Source of the DNA: Rubrobacter calidifluminis
Lineage (GTDB): Bacteria > Actinomycetota > Rubrobacteria > Rubrobacterales > Rubrobacteraceae
Length of the DNA stretch: 64,000 nt
Direction: 5' to 3'
Assembly: GCF_028617075.1 (NCBI RefSeq)
Contig: NZ_JAQKGV010000001.1
Coordinates: forward strand, 124,001 to 188,000
Positions 42,010 to 50,100 of this stretch are shown piece by piece. The position numbers and the translations under genes are program-made. A model generated the notes under the pieces. That model was not told the origin of the DNA, did no database searches, and worked only from the letters and a program-made list of their open reading frames with translations. Numbering within the stretch: position 1 is the stretch's first letter; every line of letters starts with the position of its first letter.

Positions 42010-43862
42010 GCCGTCTGAAGGAGCCCGGGGTCAGGGCTCAGGTGTTGGCGGTGGCCGGGCTGATGCTCGCGCTCTTTCTGGTGGCGCTAGATCAGACGGT
42101 GGTCGGGACGGCGATGCCCAAGATTATCGCCGACCTCAAGGGTTTCGACATGTACGCGTGGGTAACTACCTCGTATCTGCTCGCCTCCACCGCGATGATC
42201 CCGGTCATCGGCAAGCTCGGCGACATCTACGGAAGAAAGTGGTTCATCTTCTCCGGGATAGTGGTCTTCCTGGCGGCGAGCGCCCTCTCGGGGGCCTCCT
42301 GGGGGATGAACGAGCTGATCGTCTTCCGCGGGCTGCAGGGGCTTGGGGCCGGGATGATCTTCTCGAACATCTTCACTTCGGTCGCGGACATCTTCCCCGA
42401 CCCGGCCCGCCGCTCCCGCTACCAGGGCGTCTTCTTCAGCGTGTTCGCGCTCTCCAGCGTCATTGGCCCGACTTTAGGCGGTTGGATCACGGACAACCTC
42501 TCCTGGCGGTGGGTGTTCTACATCAACCTGCCTCTGGGCATCTTCTCTCTGTTCGTGCTGCCCTTCGTGCTGCCGCAGAGCAGCCAGCGCCGCCGGACAA
42601 AGATAGACCTTGCCGGGGCCGCCACGGTGACCGCTGCCGTCGTCGCGCTCCTGCTCGCCCTCTCCTGGGTCGGCCAGGGCTACAACTGGAGCTCCGACCG
42701 CGTCGTCGGCGGGCTCGTCGCCTCCGCCCTCCTCTTCGCCGCCTTCGTGCCGCTGGAGCTGCGCGCCGCAGAGCCCGTCATCCCGCTCTCGCTCTTCAAG
42801 AGCCGGGTCTTCGCCTCCGCGTCTGCGCTCATGTTCCTCCTGGGCATCGGGATGTTCGCGGTCATCCTCTACACCCCGCTCTTCGTTCAGGGCGTCCTCG
42901 GCAAGACCGCGACCGGCTCGGGGACCATCCTCACCCCGCTGGTTTTGACCATGACCGGGATGGGTATCGTCGTCGGCCAGCTCGTCGCGAAGTTCAAGCG
43001 CACCAAGCCCTTCATGGTGCTCGGGACCGTGGTGATGGCACTCGGCCTCTACCTGCTCAGCACGCTCGACGTCCACTCTGGCGAGGGGACCGTCGCGCTC
43101 TACCTCATCATCACCGGACTCGGGCTCGGCCCGCTCATGCCCACATCCACCCTCTCGGTACAGAGCACGGTGGAGAGGAAGATGCTCGGGGTCGCGACCT
43201 CGGCCACCCAGTTCATTCGCTCCATAGGCTCCACCGTCGGTACCGCTGTCGTCGGCTCGATAGTCACCCGCGGCTACGCCGACAAGCTTGCCAGCGACGC
43301 CCCGCCGCAGGCTCCGGAACGGCTCGTCAAGGCCCTGCAGAACCCGCAGGCGCTCGTCAGCGAGCAGGCTCGCCGCGCCCTCGCCCGCGCCGTCTCGGCC
43401 TTCCCCGGCGGCGAGCAGCTCCTGGCCGCGGTAATACAGACCGCCCGTGCCGCCCTCGCGCATTCGATCCACGAGGGCTTCCTCTTCACGCTGGTCGCTA
43501 TCCTGCTCGGGTTTATAGCCGCGCTCGCGATGAAGAATATCCACCTCGACGACGCGAGTCTCCCGGGACGCGCACCCGAGATGCAGCAGCCCGACCGGGA
43601 GCGGCAACGGGCGATCCTCACCGGCATCACCCTGGAGTACCTCGCCCGCAGGGTCGAGAGCGCCAACGGTGAATCTCCGGGCCTGATCTCGGCCGCCTCC
43701 AGGCTCGTCCCCGAGTCTAAAGGCACCGAGAAGGAGCGCGCGGTGATCGCCGCGAGGGAGGTGCTGCGTCCCCTCGCCGTGCAGGTCCTCCTCTCCGGGA
43801 TGCGCCGGGATGCAGATGACGACGGCACCTCCTCCTTGAGGGAGGAGGCCCGGACCGGATGA
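42006..43862 (+). CDS. DHA2-family (EmrB/QacA) multidrug MFS exporter
   Basis: A 618-residue major facilitator with about 14 membrane segments. Motifs: LDQTVVGTAMPKIIADL, the A-motif-like GKLGDIYGRKWFI, FRGLQGLGAGMIFS and IGPTLGGWITDNLSWRWVFYINLPLG (motif C region). It is a proton-driven drug or metabolite exporter. A C-terminal hydrophilic tail of about 110 residues (after the last helix at about 508) is unusual and may be regulatory. ATG 42006 overlaps the TGA of the small leader frame and GGGAGG precedes it. It is controlled probably by the MarR gene upstream. Confidence 0.9.
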   Translation: MSRLKEPGVRAQVLAVAGLMLALFLVALDQTVVGTAMPKIIADLKGFDMYAWVTTSYLLASTAMIPVIGKLGDIYGRKWFIFSGIVVFLAASALSGASWGMNELIVFRGLQGLGAGMIFSNIFTSVADIFPDPARRSRYQGVFFSVFALSSVIGPTLGGWITDNLSWRWVFYINLPLGIFSLFVLPFVLPQSSQRRRTKIDLAGAATVTAAVVALLLALSWVGQGYNWSSDRVVGGLVASALLFAAFVPLELRAAEPVIPLSLFKSRVFASASALMFLLGIGMFAVILYTPLFVQGVLGKTATGSGTILTPLVLTMTGMGIVVGQLVAKFKRTKPFMVLGTVVMALGLYLLSTLDVHSGEGTVALYLIITGLGLGPLMPTSTLSVQSTVERKMLGVATSATQFIRSIGSTVGTAVVGSIVTRGYADKLASDAPPQAPERLVKALQNPQALVSEQARRALARAVSAFPGGEQLLAAVIQTARAALAHSIHEGFLFTLVAILLGFIAALAMKNIHLDDASLPGRAPEMQQPDRERQRAILTGITLEYLARRVESANGESPGLISAASRLVPESKGTEKERAVIAAREVLRPLAVQVLLSGMRRDADDDGTSSLREEARTG

Positions 43863-43907
43863 AGCGTGCCGGTCAGGCCTCCGGTGTGGCCGCCGGGGGT
43901 GGAGGGG

Positions 43908-44675
43908 CTAGAGGCTTCCGGACTGCCGCATCATCCCGCCGTCGACGAAGTAGGTGCTGCCGGTGACGTAAGAGGCGGCGTCCGAGGCGAGGAAGACCGC
44001 GACCGAGGCGACGTCCTCCGGCTGGCCGATTCTCCCGAGCGGTATCTCCTCGAGGAGCTGCTTCATCTGGTCGGGATTCTCTTTCAGGTTCTGGTTTATC
44101 GGGGTCTCGATTGCGCCGGGGCCGATGTTGTTCACGGTGATCCCGTACGGGGCGAGCTCGACGGCGATCGTGCGCATGAGCATCTTCAGCCCGCCCTTCG
44201 CCGCGCAGTAGGGGGCGTTGGTTGGCATGGTTATCTCCTCGTGGATGCTGGAGACGTTTATGATCCTGCCGCCGCCCCCCTGCGAGACCATCTGCTTCGC
44301 CGCCTCCTGGCAGCAGAGCCACACCCCGGTGAGGTTCACCGCGATGACCTTCTCCCAGGTCTCGAGCGGCGTCTCCAGGAACGGCTTCTTCTCCTCGATC
44401 CCGGCGTTGTTCACCATTATGTCGAGCCGTCCGAACTCCTCGACCGTCTTGCCGACGAGCTTCTTTATGTCCTCGGGCTTCGAGACGTCGGCCTGCACGG
44501 CGATGGCCCGACCGCCGGACTTCTCGATCTCCTCGACGGCCTCCTTCGCTTCGTTGGGGTGGCTGCGGTAATCGACCGTGACCTTCGCGCCCTCCCGTCC
44601 GAAGGCCTTCGCGATGGCCTTGCCTATCCCGAGCGAGGAACCCGTCACGATCGCGACCTTGTCCTTGAGCTGCAT
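43908..44675 (-). CDS. SDR-family oxidoreductase, glucose-1-dehydrogenase-like
   Basis: A classical short-chain dehydrogenase of 255 residues: cofactor loop TGSSLGIG, DYRSHPNEAKEAV (an Arg at the adenosine site fits NADP), NNAG, the catalytic Ser in INVSSIHE, and YCAAK with Tyr and Lys. The nearest named activity is glucose 1-dehydrogenase, but SDR substrates are hard to predict. ATG 44675 is preceded by AAAGGAG. It sits 15 bases after the GH63 gene in the same direction and may be co-transcribed; a joint role in sugar or compatible-solute turnover is possible. It converges on the DHA2 gene. Confidence 0.85.
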   Translation of the reverse strand: MQLKDKVAIVTGSSLGIGKAIAKAFGREGAKVTVDYRSHPNEAKEAVEEIEKSGGRAIAVQADVSKPEDIKKLVGKTVEEFGRLDIMVNNAGIEEKKPFLETPLETWEKVIAVNLTGVWLCCQEAAKQMVSQGGGGRIINVSSIHEEITMPTNAPYCAAKGGLKMLMRTIAVELAPYGITVNNIGPGAIETPINQNLKENPDQMKQLLEEIPLGRIGQPEDVASVAVFLASDAASYVTGSTYFVDGGMMRQSGSL

Positions 44676-44690
44676 CTCTTTCGGCTCCTT

Positions 44691-46010
44691 TCAGCCCTCT
44701 TCGTCCATCACGGTATCCAGATAGAGCGCGGCCGTCCACGAGAAGAAGACCGAGCCGTGCCCGCTGCCGTCGAACGGGTCGAAGTACTCGTGGAAGCCGG
44801 AGTCCTCGACGAGGTTCGCGATGCTCTCCCGCAGGCGACGTGCCTCTTCGTCGTGCCCGTAGCGCTCGAGCCCGCGCATCAAGAACCAGTTTATGTTTAT
44901 CCAGACCGGCCCCCGCCAGTACTGCACCGGCGAGAAGCCGAAGCCGTGCACGTCGTAGCAGGGGATCGGGATGACCTTCTCGTTCTCCAGGTCGAAGTAG
45001 CCCTTCAGGCTCTCGACCATCCGTCTGGCCTGCTCCTCGTCCGGCACCCCGGCGTAGAGCGGGACGAAGTTCGGGGTGACGTACGCCTGGATCTCGCGCT
45101 CCGAGACCAGGTCGTAGTCGAGGTAGATGGCGTGCTCTTCGTCCCAGAGCTTCTCGTTCATCGCCCTTCTGGTCTTCTCGCCGCGTTCCTCCATCGGGGA
45201 AGGGTCCTCCCCCAGGATGCGCGCGATCTCGGCGAGATCCTGGTCGGCCCGGTACAGCAGCGCGTTGAAGAGCACGTCCTGCACCAGAAACGGACAGTCT
45301 TCCCGGATCTTCGCCTCGTCGTACTCCCGCTCGGCGAAGAACCTGACCAGCCAGGCGAAGCGGTCGTAGGCGCTGCTCGTCGGGCGGTCGGCGGCGGAGA
45401 CGGTGTGGGTGTCGGCGCGGTGGTAGCGCGGAATTTCCTCCGGCCGCAGGTGCATGCCGAGCATGATCGCGTCCCACAGCGGCGAGTTGTCCATCCCGCT
45501 CTCCCACGGGTGGCGGATGTAGACGAGACCCTCGTCCTCCGGGTCACGTTCCCGGTAGAGGTAGTCGTGCCAGCTCCTGAGGTGAGGATACGCCTCTTCG
45601 AGGAACCTCCTGCCCTCCTTCTCGTCTTGCGCGTGGCGGTAGGTGTGCAGCACGGCAGTGGCGTGCACCGGCGGCTGGACCACGCCCGAGGTCTTGTGAT
45701 GCTCGGGTGCGTCCGGGCTCTCCTTGGCGTGCCAGAACCCGGGACCCGGGAAGTAGTTCCCGAACTCGGGGTTGAAGACGATCTGCGGCAGGAGCCCGTT
45801 CTTCCACTGCGCGCTGAAGAGGTGGCGCAGCTCGCGCACCGCCCGGGAGGTGTCGTAGCGGGCGTAGCCGAAGGCTATGAGACCGGAATCCCAGGACCAC
45901 TGGTGCGGGTAGAGCCTCGGCCCCGGCTGCGTGTAGCTGCCGGTCCAGTTGAAATCCAGTATCTTCCTGGCCTGCTCGATCGAGATCCTGCGACTCTTTT
46001 CACTCGCCAA
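44691..46010 (-). CDS. mgH: GH63-type mannosylglycerate/glucosylglycerate hydrolase-like protein
   Basis: The 439-residue protein is an (alpha/alpha)6-barrel glycosidase. YPHQWSWDSGLIAFG (about 34-48), FWHAKESPD, IRHPWESGMDNSPLWD, YWRGPVWININWFLMRGL and FHEYFDPFDGSGHG match the group that includes the bacterial mannosylglycerate hydrolase MgH (Thermus, Rubrobacter), which releases the sugar from glycerate compatible solutes. Specificity is inferred from family. The frame opens at GTG 46019, but TTG 46010 lies 8 bases after GGAGG and is preferred. The SDR gene follows in the same direction. If correct, it recycles osmolytes when salinity falls. Confidence 0.72.
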   Translation of the reverse strand: MASEKSRRISIEQARKILDFNWTGSYTQPGPRLYPHQWSWDSGLIAFGYARYDTSRAVRELRHLFSAQWKNGLLPQIVFNPEFGNYFPGPGFWHAKESPDAPEHHKTSGVVQPPVHATAVLHTYRHAQDEKEGRRFLEEAYPHLRSWHDYLYRERDPEDEGLVYIRHPWESGMDNSPLWDAIMLGMHLRPEEIPRYHRADTHTVSAADRPTSSAYDRFAWLVRFFAEREYDEAKIREDCPFLVQDVLFNALLYRADQDLAEIARILGEDPSPMEERGEKTRRAMNEKLWDEEHAIYLDYDLVSEREIQAYVTPNFVPLYAGVPDEEQARRMVESLKGYFDLENEKVIPIPCYDVHGFGFSPVQYWRGPVWININWFLMRGLERYGHDEEARRLRESIANLVEDSGFHEYFDPFDGSGHGSVFFSWTAALYLDTVMDEEG

Positions 46011-46074
46011 AGCGCCCACCTCCGTCTCGTACCAGAAACAGGATAATACCTTCGGGGTGGGGATGCGGGGTCGT

Positions 46075-46947
46075 TCAGCGGGAGACGCCCTTCTCCCTGC
46101 TCGCCTCCCTCACCCGGCGGATGAGAAGGGCCAGGCTTACGAGCGCCACCAAGAGCGCCATAAGCCTGAGGAATGGCCAGCCGGAGAATGCAGGGCCCCC
46201 TGCACCGTTGAAGGTGTCCCAGAGGGCGTGCAGGATCACCGCGGCGACGAACGACCCTACCACGCGCCGGTTCATCACCGGGCGGCCCGCCATCAACCGC
46301 TCGCGCCAGAGCGAGGAGCACACCAGCCCCGTCCAGGCGGCGTGACCCGCCGGGGAGAGGAGCCCGCGCGCGAGCAGCACCGTGTTCAGCACCGCGATGT
46401 TCCCGCCCGATCTCAGGAGCAGCACGAAGGCGTAACCCATCGTCTCGAGCGCGGCGAACCCCATCGCGGTCGCCACCCCGAGGACGATCCCGTCGGCCTC
46501 CGAACGGTAACGCCCCACCAGGTAGAAGGCCACCGGGACGACTAGCTTGGCCCCCTCCTCGATCAGCCCGACCCCGAGCAGCGGCAGGAAACCCAGGCTC
46601 AGCAGCACCCGGTACTCGAACACGCCGGCGAGGACGGTGCCTAGCACCCCGCCCCACAGAAAGCAGGCGGCGAGCGAGGGGAACGGAACGTCCCAGTCCG
46701 GCATTCTCTCGTAGAGGTAGGCGGTGAAGCTCACCGGGACGAGGAAGGCCCCTATCATGATCACCGAAGGGACGTAGTTCGGGTTCCCGGTCCGGACGAG
46801 GGCGTTCTCGAGCAAATAGAGCAGTACGATACCGCTCACGAAGATCTGCAGCCACCGGCGCTTCAGGATGTTCAAGTAAGACCCCGCAGCCTCTCGAGGG
46901 AAGGTTTGCTCCGTCGCCAAGATAACCGGCGCCGATACCCCGGTCAA
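46075..46947 (-). CDS. PrsW-family intramembrane metalloprotease
   Basis: A 290-residue integral membrane protein with about eight helices. PrsW signatures are present: LIEEGAKLVVPVAFYL (Glu-Glu), MGFAALETMGYAF, and the His of SPAGHAAWTG and VILHALWDTFNG, which supply the putative metal ligands. Members cleave anti-sigma factors or other membrane proteins. The TTG start at 46947 overlaps the stop of the preceding flippase-like gene (TTGA), showing translational coupling. No anti-sigma gene is visible nearby, so the substrate is unknown. Confidence 0.86.
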   Translation of the reverse strand: MTGVSAPVILATEQTFPREAAGSYLNILKRRWLQIFVSGIVLLYLLENALVRTGNPNYVPSVIMIGAFLVPVSFTAYLYERMPDWDVPFPSLAACFLWGGVLGTVLAGVFEYRVLLSLGFLPLLGVGLIEEGAKLVVPVAFYLVGRYRSEADGIVLGVATAMGFAALETMGYAFVLLLRSGGNIAVLNTVLLARGLLSPAGHAAWTGLVCSSLWRERLMAGRPVMNRRVVGSFVAAVILHALWDTFNGAGGPAFSGWPFLRLMALLVALVSLALLIRRVREASREKGVSR

Positions 46948-48056
46948 GCACGGTGCCGTCGCCTGCGGGATTTCCTCTGCCCCAGGTTCAGCGTGGGATA
47001 GAGCACCGCGGCGAGCGGTATCGGGAGCCAGAAGTTCAGGATCCGGTATCCCAGCACCGGGACGACGGCCTCAGATCCCGTGCCGAGCAACGCGAGTGTT
47101 CCGAGCATGAGCGTCTCGAAGACCCCGATGCCGCCGGGTGTTATCGGGAGCGAGGCAGCGGTGGTGGCCAGGCCGTAGGAAACAAGCAGCCCGACCGTCC
47201 CCGCCCGAACCTCGAAAGCGCGGAACATCAGGATCAGGCAGAGTGCGTCGAAGGCCCAGTATCCGCAGGCCAGCGCCACCAGCCGCCACGCCTCGGCCGG
47301 ATCCTCGCCGACCTGCCGGAACATCGCCCGGAGCTCTTCCCTCGTACGATCGACGATGCGGGCGGCCCTGAGCCTCGCCGGCTCCCGACCACCACCGAGG
47401 CCGGGTATCCTGCGCGAGAGCTCTATGGCCCGCGCCAACGCCTTCTCCGAGACCCCGGGGTTTCTGTACGCCGCGTATCCGCCGCAGAGCAGCACCGCCG
47501 CCACGAAGAGCCCTGCGAAAGCGGTGCCGAGGCTCGCCGCCCCATGTTCCCCGTGGGCGAGCATGTAGGCGGCGCTCGCCGCGAAGAGCACTCCCAGGGT
47601 GGCATACGAGAGTGCGGTCGCAGCGGCGAGCGCGAGCCCGGCCCGGCGCGGGGGTACGTTCTTCTTCCTCAACCCGCCGTAGGTGACGGTCGCGGCGGCG
47701 GCCCCCCCGCCCGGCAGCACCTTGGACGCCCCGAGCCCGGAGAGCGTGAGGCGCAGCATGTACCAGAAACCTATCCCGGACTGCCTCCTGGACCCTGGCG
47801 AGGCCCCGATGCCGGCCGCGGTTCCAACCGAGCGCCCGAGGAGCTCCGAGTAGCAGACGTTCCTCAGTATCTCCGAGAGGAAGGCCGCAACCATCGCCGG
47901 CGTGTCGGCGTGGAGCACGAGCCGCACCGAGCGCGTGATGCCCGGGAGCTGGGGCAGGAGCAGGTGCAGCGCGAGGCCTACCGAGACCAGGTAGAGTATG
48001 TTGCGCAACAGCGAGCGCAGATGTTCCTCCTCGGCCGTGTCATTCAGGGACGCCAC
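46944..48056 (-). CDS. UPF0104/lysylphosphatidylglycerol synthetase TM-region family protein
   Basis: About 370 residues with eight or so membrane segments. GLGASKVLPGGGAAAATVTYGGLRKK and LATTAASLPITPGGIGVFETLML are characteristic of the family of flippase-like membrane proteins that includes the N-terminal half of MprF. There is no synthase domain here. It begins at GTG 48056, divergent from the ArsB-like permease gene, and its stop overlaps the prsW start. This is the second member of the family in the window (compare 34207-35253). Lipid transport is likely but the lipid is unknown. Confidence 0.82.
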   Translation of the reverse strand: MASLNDTAEEEHLRSLLRNILYLVSVGLALHLLLPQLPGITRSVRLVLHADTPAMVAAFLSEILRNVCYSELLGRSVGTAAGIGASPGSRRQSGIGFWYMLRLTLSGLGASKVLPGGGAAAATVTYGGLRKKNVPPRRAGLALAAATALSYATLGVLFAASAAYMLAHGEHGAASLGTAFAGLFVAAVLLCGGYAAYRNPGVSEKALARAIELSRRIPGLGGGREPARLRAARIVDRTREELRAMFRQVGEDPAEAWRLVALACGYWAFDALCLILMFRAFEVRAGTVGLLVSYGLATTAASLPITPGGIGVFETLMLGTLALLGTGSEAVVPVLGYRILNFWLPIPLAAVLYPTLNLGQRKSRRRRHRA

Positions 48057-48086
48057 AAGATAACAGCATCGGGGCGCCCGTGTGTG

Positions 48087-48092
48087 TATCAT
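48087..48092 (+). promoter_or_regulatory. -10 box of the ArsB-like gene
   Basis: TATCAT is 7 bases before the GTG at 48100, so the predicted transcript starts at or next to the start codon. No Shine-Dalgarno sequence is present, in agreement with a leaderless mRNA. Confidence 0.4.
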
Positions 48093-48099
48093 CACTTGC

Positions 48100-49365
48100 G
48101 TGAGCGGGCTCTTCGCCGGATTGATCTTCGTAGTGACGCTCGCCCTGATCCTCACCCGCCCCCACGGCATCGGCGAGGTTTGGTGGGCTGCCGCGGGAGG
48201 GGTGGCCGTGCTTGTCTTCGGGCTGGTCTCTCTGCAACAGCTCGAGGACATCCTCGAGACGACCCAGGATGCACTGATCTTCCTGATCGGGCTGATGGCG
48301 GTGAGTGCGGTGGCCGAGCGGGCGGGGTTCTTCGAGTGGGTCGCCACCCGGGCCGCCCAGGCAGGGGGTGGGAGCGCGCTCAGGCTCTACGTATTCGTCT
48401 TCATGGCTGGCACCCTCGTCACGGCCTTCCTCTCGCTGGACTCGACGGCGATCGTTCTGACCCCCGTCGTCTATGTGATGGTTTCCCGGCTGCGGCTCCC
48501 TCCGCTGCCCTTCATGTTCGCCTGCACCTACACCGCGAACACCGCCTCGCTGTTCCTGCCGGTCTCGAACCTGACCAACCTGCTCTTCTACAACGCGCTC
48601 GGCCTGGGGTTTTTGCGCTTCTCCCTGGTGATGTTGCTGCCGGCTCTGCTTGCGGTGGTGGCGAACGCGGCGGTGTTCTTCTGGCTCTTCCGGCGGGAGA
48701 TCAGGGGTTCTTACGGTGCGAAACCGGGCCTGTTCATTCCGCGGGAACCGGCGTTTTTCCGGCTCGCCGCGGCGGGTGTCGCGGTTCTGCTCGCCGGTTT
48801 TTTCGTGGCCTCCGCCCTCGGGGTCCCGATCGGGGTGGTCTCGCTGTGCGGTGGGGTGCTGCTGGTGGCCACGGCCCGCTGGCGCGGGTGGGTGGGGCTG
48901 CGCGAGGTCGCTGGCTCTGTGTCCTGGGGGCTCGTCGTGCTCGTGGTCGGCCTTTTCGTGGTGGTGCGGGCGGTCGAGAACGCGGGACTTTCTGAGGTGG
49001 TGCGGGCCGCCTACACCGCGGCGGGTTCCTGGGGTGGCCCGGCCGGCATCCTCGTCGTCGCCGCCGGGACGGCACTTGGGGCCAACCTGGTCAACAACGT
49101 GCCCATGGCGGTGGTCTCGCTCGGGGTGCTCCCGGAGGTCCACCACCCTGCTCTGGCCTACGCCTCGCTGCTCGGGACCAACATCGGCCCCAACCTCACG
49201 GTCGTCGGGTCGCTGGCGACCCTGATCTGGTTGTCCATCGTCCGCGGGCGCGGGATGGAGATAACCTCCCGCGAGTATCTCAGGGTGGGGATGGTTGCCA
49301 CCCCGGTGATCCTGGCGGCCGCATCGCTCGGGCTCTGGATCTCGCTCGGAATCTTCGGTCCTTAG
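48100..49365 (+). CDS. ArsB/SLC13-like ion transporter superfamily permease
   Basis: A 421-residue protein with about 11 membrane segments. Family features: LIFLIGLMAVSAVAERAGFFEWVA, VTAFLSLDSTAIVLTPVV, YTANTASLFLPVSNLTNLL and ANLVNNVPMAVV with LLGTNIGPNLTVVGSLA, the duplicated hairpin motifs of the ArsB and citrate/sodium superfamily. ArsB exports arsenite; other members exchange anions or sodium and protons. No arsR or arsC is adjacent, so arsenic is only one possibility. The frame is open from GTG 48082 but GTG 48100 fits the promoter. The universal-stress gene follows 12 bases downstream. Confidence 0.83.
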   Translation: MSGLFAGLIFVVTLALILTRPHGIGEVWWAAAGGVAVLVFGLVSLQQLEDILETTQDALIFLIGLMAVSAVAERAGFFEWVATRAAQAGGGSALRLYVFVFMAGTLVTAFLSLDSTAIVLTPVVYVMVSRLRLPPLPFMFACTYTANTASLFLPVSNLTNLLFYNALGLGFLRFSLVMLLPALLAVVANAAVFFWLFRREIRGSYGAKPGLFIPREPAFFRLAAAGVAVLLAGFFVASALGVPIGVVSLCGGVLLVATARWRGWVGLREVAGSVSWGLVVLVVGLFVVVRAVENAGLSEVVRAAYTAAGSWGGPAGILVVAAGTALGANLVNNVPMAVVSLGVLPEVHHPALAYASLLGTNIGPNLTVVGSLATLIWLSIVRGRGMEITSREYLRVGMVATPVILAAASLGLWISLGIFGP

Positions 49366-49377
49366 GGGGTGCTCTCT

Positions 49378-50082
49378 TTGCGCGCGATGGTCTGTATCGA
49401 GGTGAGAGACCGGGAGCGGGTGGTGTACGGTTGTTCCCGGTACCTGGCGGGGGTGCGGGAGGTCCTGCTCACGCACGTTCTGGACGAGAGGGCCCTCCGG
49501 GGCTACGACCTCGCGTTGCAGGGGCTGCTGGGGAGACGCCAGCCGCGGCCGGACGAGCTGCTCAGGGAGGCGGAGTCCGCCGCGCTGGAGATGCTGGAGG
49601 AGGCACGGGCTCTGCTCTCCACCCTCCTCCTGGAAGGGACGGAGATCGAGGGCCTCCTGCTGCACGGCAGGCCGGAACACGAGCTGGTGCGTGCCGCCGC
49701 GGCGCGGGAGGTGTCGGCGCTTATCCTGGGCCGCGGGGGCGCCGACGGCGAGTCGGCCGTGGTTTCCGGCAGGATCTCCGGCTGGCGCCGCAACCCCCAC
49801 GGCGAGATCGATGGTTTATACCTGGAGGACGGAACGGAGGTACGCTTCCCCCCGCACCGGGGAGCACAGATCGAGACCGCCCTGCACGAGGGCGAGAACG
49901 TGGAGGTCCGGGGCGAGCGACGCCCCCGACACGTCCACGCCCGCCTGATCACGTCCCTCGACTCCGGGCGTTCCCTCGAGGCCCACCCACCCCCCCAGCA
50001 CGAGCCACCCAGGCGTCACCTGGGGCACGTGGCACGTTTCGTAACCGACCACGCCGGTTGCGACGTGGTGCTTCTGGGCTGA
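49378..50082 (+). CDS. Universal stress protein-like with an inserted OB-like domain
   Basis: The ends of the protein look like one UspA domain: RYLAGVREVLLTHVLDE, LEEARALLSTLL, GRPEHELVRAAAAREVSALILGRGG, then at the very end RHLGHVARFVTDHAGCDVVLLG. Between them about 75 residues (SGRISGWRRNPHGEIDGLYL, EDGTEVRFPPHRG, EGENVEVRGERRP) form a small beta-rich domain reminiscent of OB folds. In normal USPs the segment between ILGRRG and the terminal helix is about 12 residues. The ATP-binding GxxG is only partly kept. TTG 49378 follows GGGGGTG; GTG 49369 is an alternative. It follows the ArsB-like gene by 12 bases. Confidence 0.75.
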   Translation: MRAMVCIEVRDRERVVYGCSRYLAGVREVLLTHVLDERALRGYDLALQGLLGRRQPRPDELLREAESAALEMLEEARALLSTLLLEGTEIEGLLLHGRPEHELVRAAAAREVSALILGRGGADGESAVVSGRISGWRRNPHGEIDGLYLEDGTEVRFPPHRGAQIETALHEGENVEVRGERRPRHVHARLITSLDSGRSLEAHPPPQHEPPRRHLGHVARFVTDHAGCDVVLLG

Positions 50083-50100
50083 GTTTGGGAGTGGCCCGGG

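Noticed and set aside
49747-49990. Insert in the USP gene as a frameshift artefact
   Set aside because: The frame stays open with normal codon composition through the insert, and the insert itself has a regular beta-strand pattern with conserved-looking motifs.
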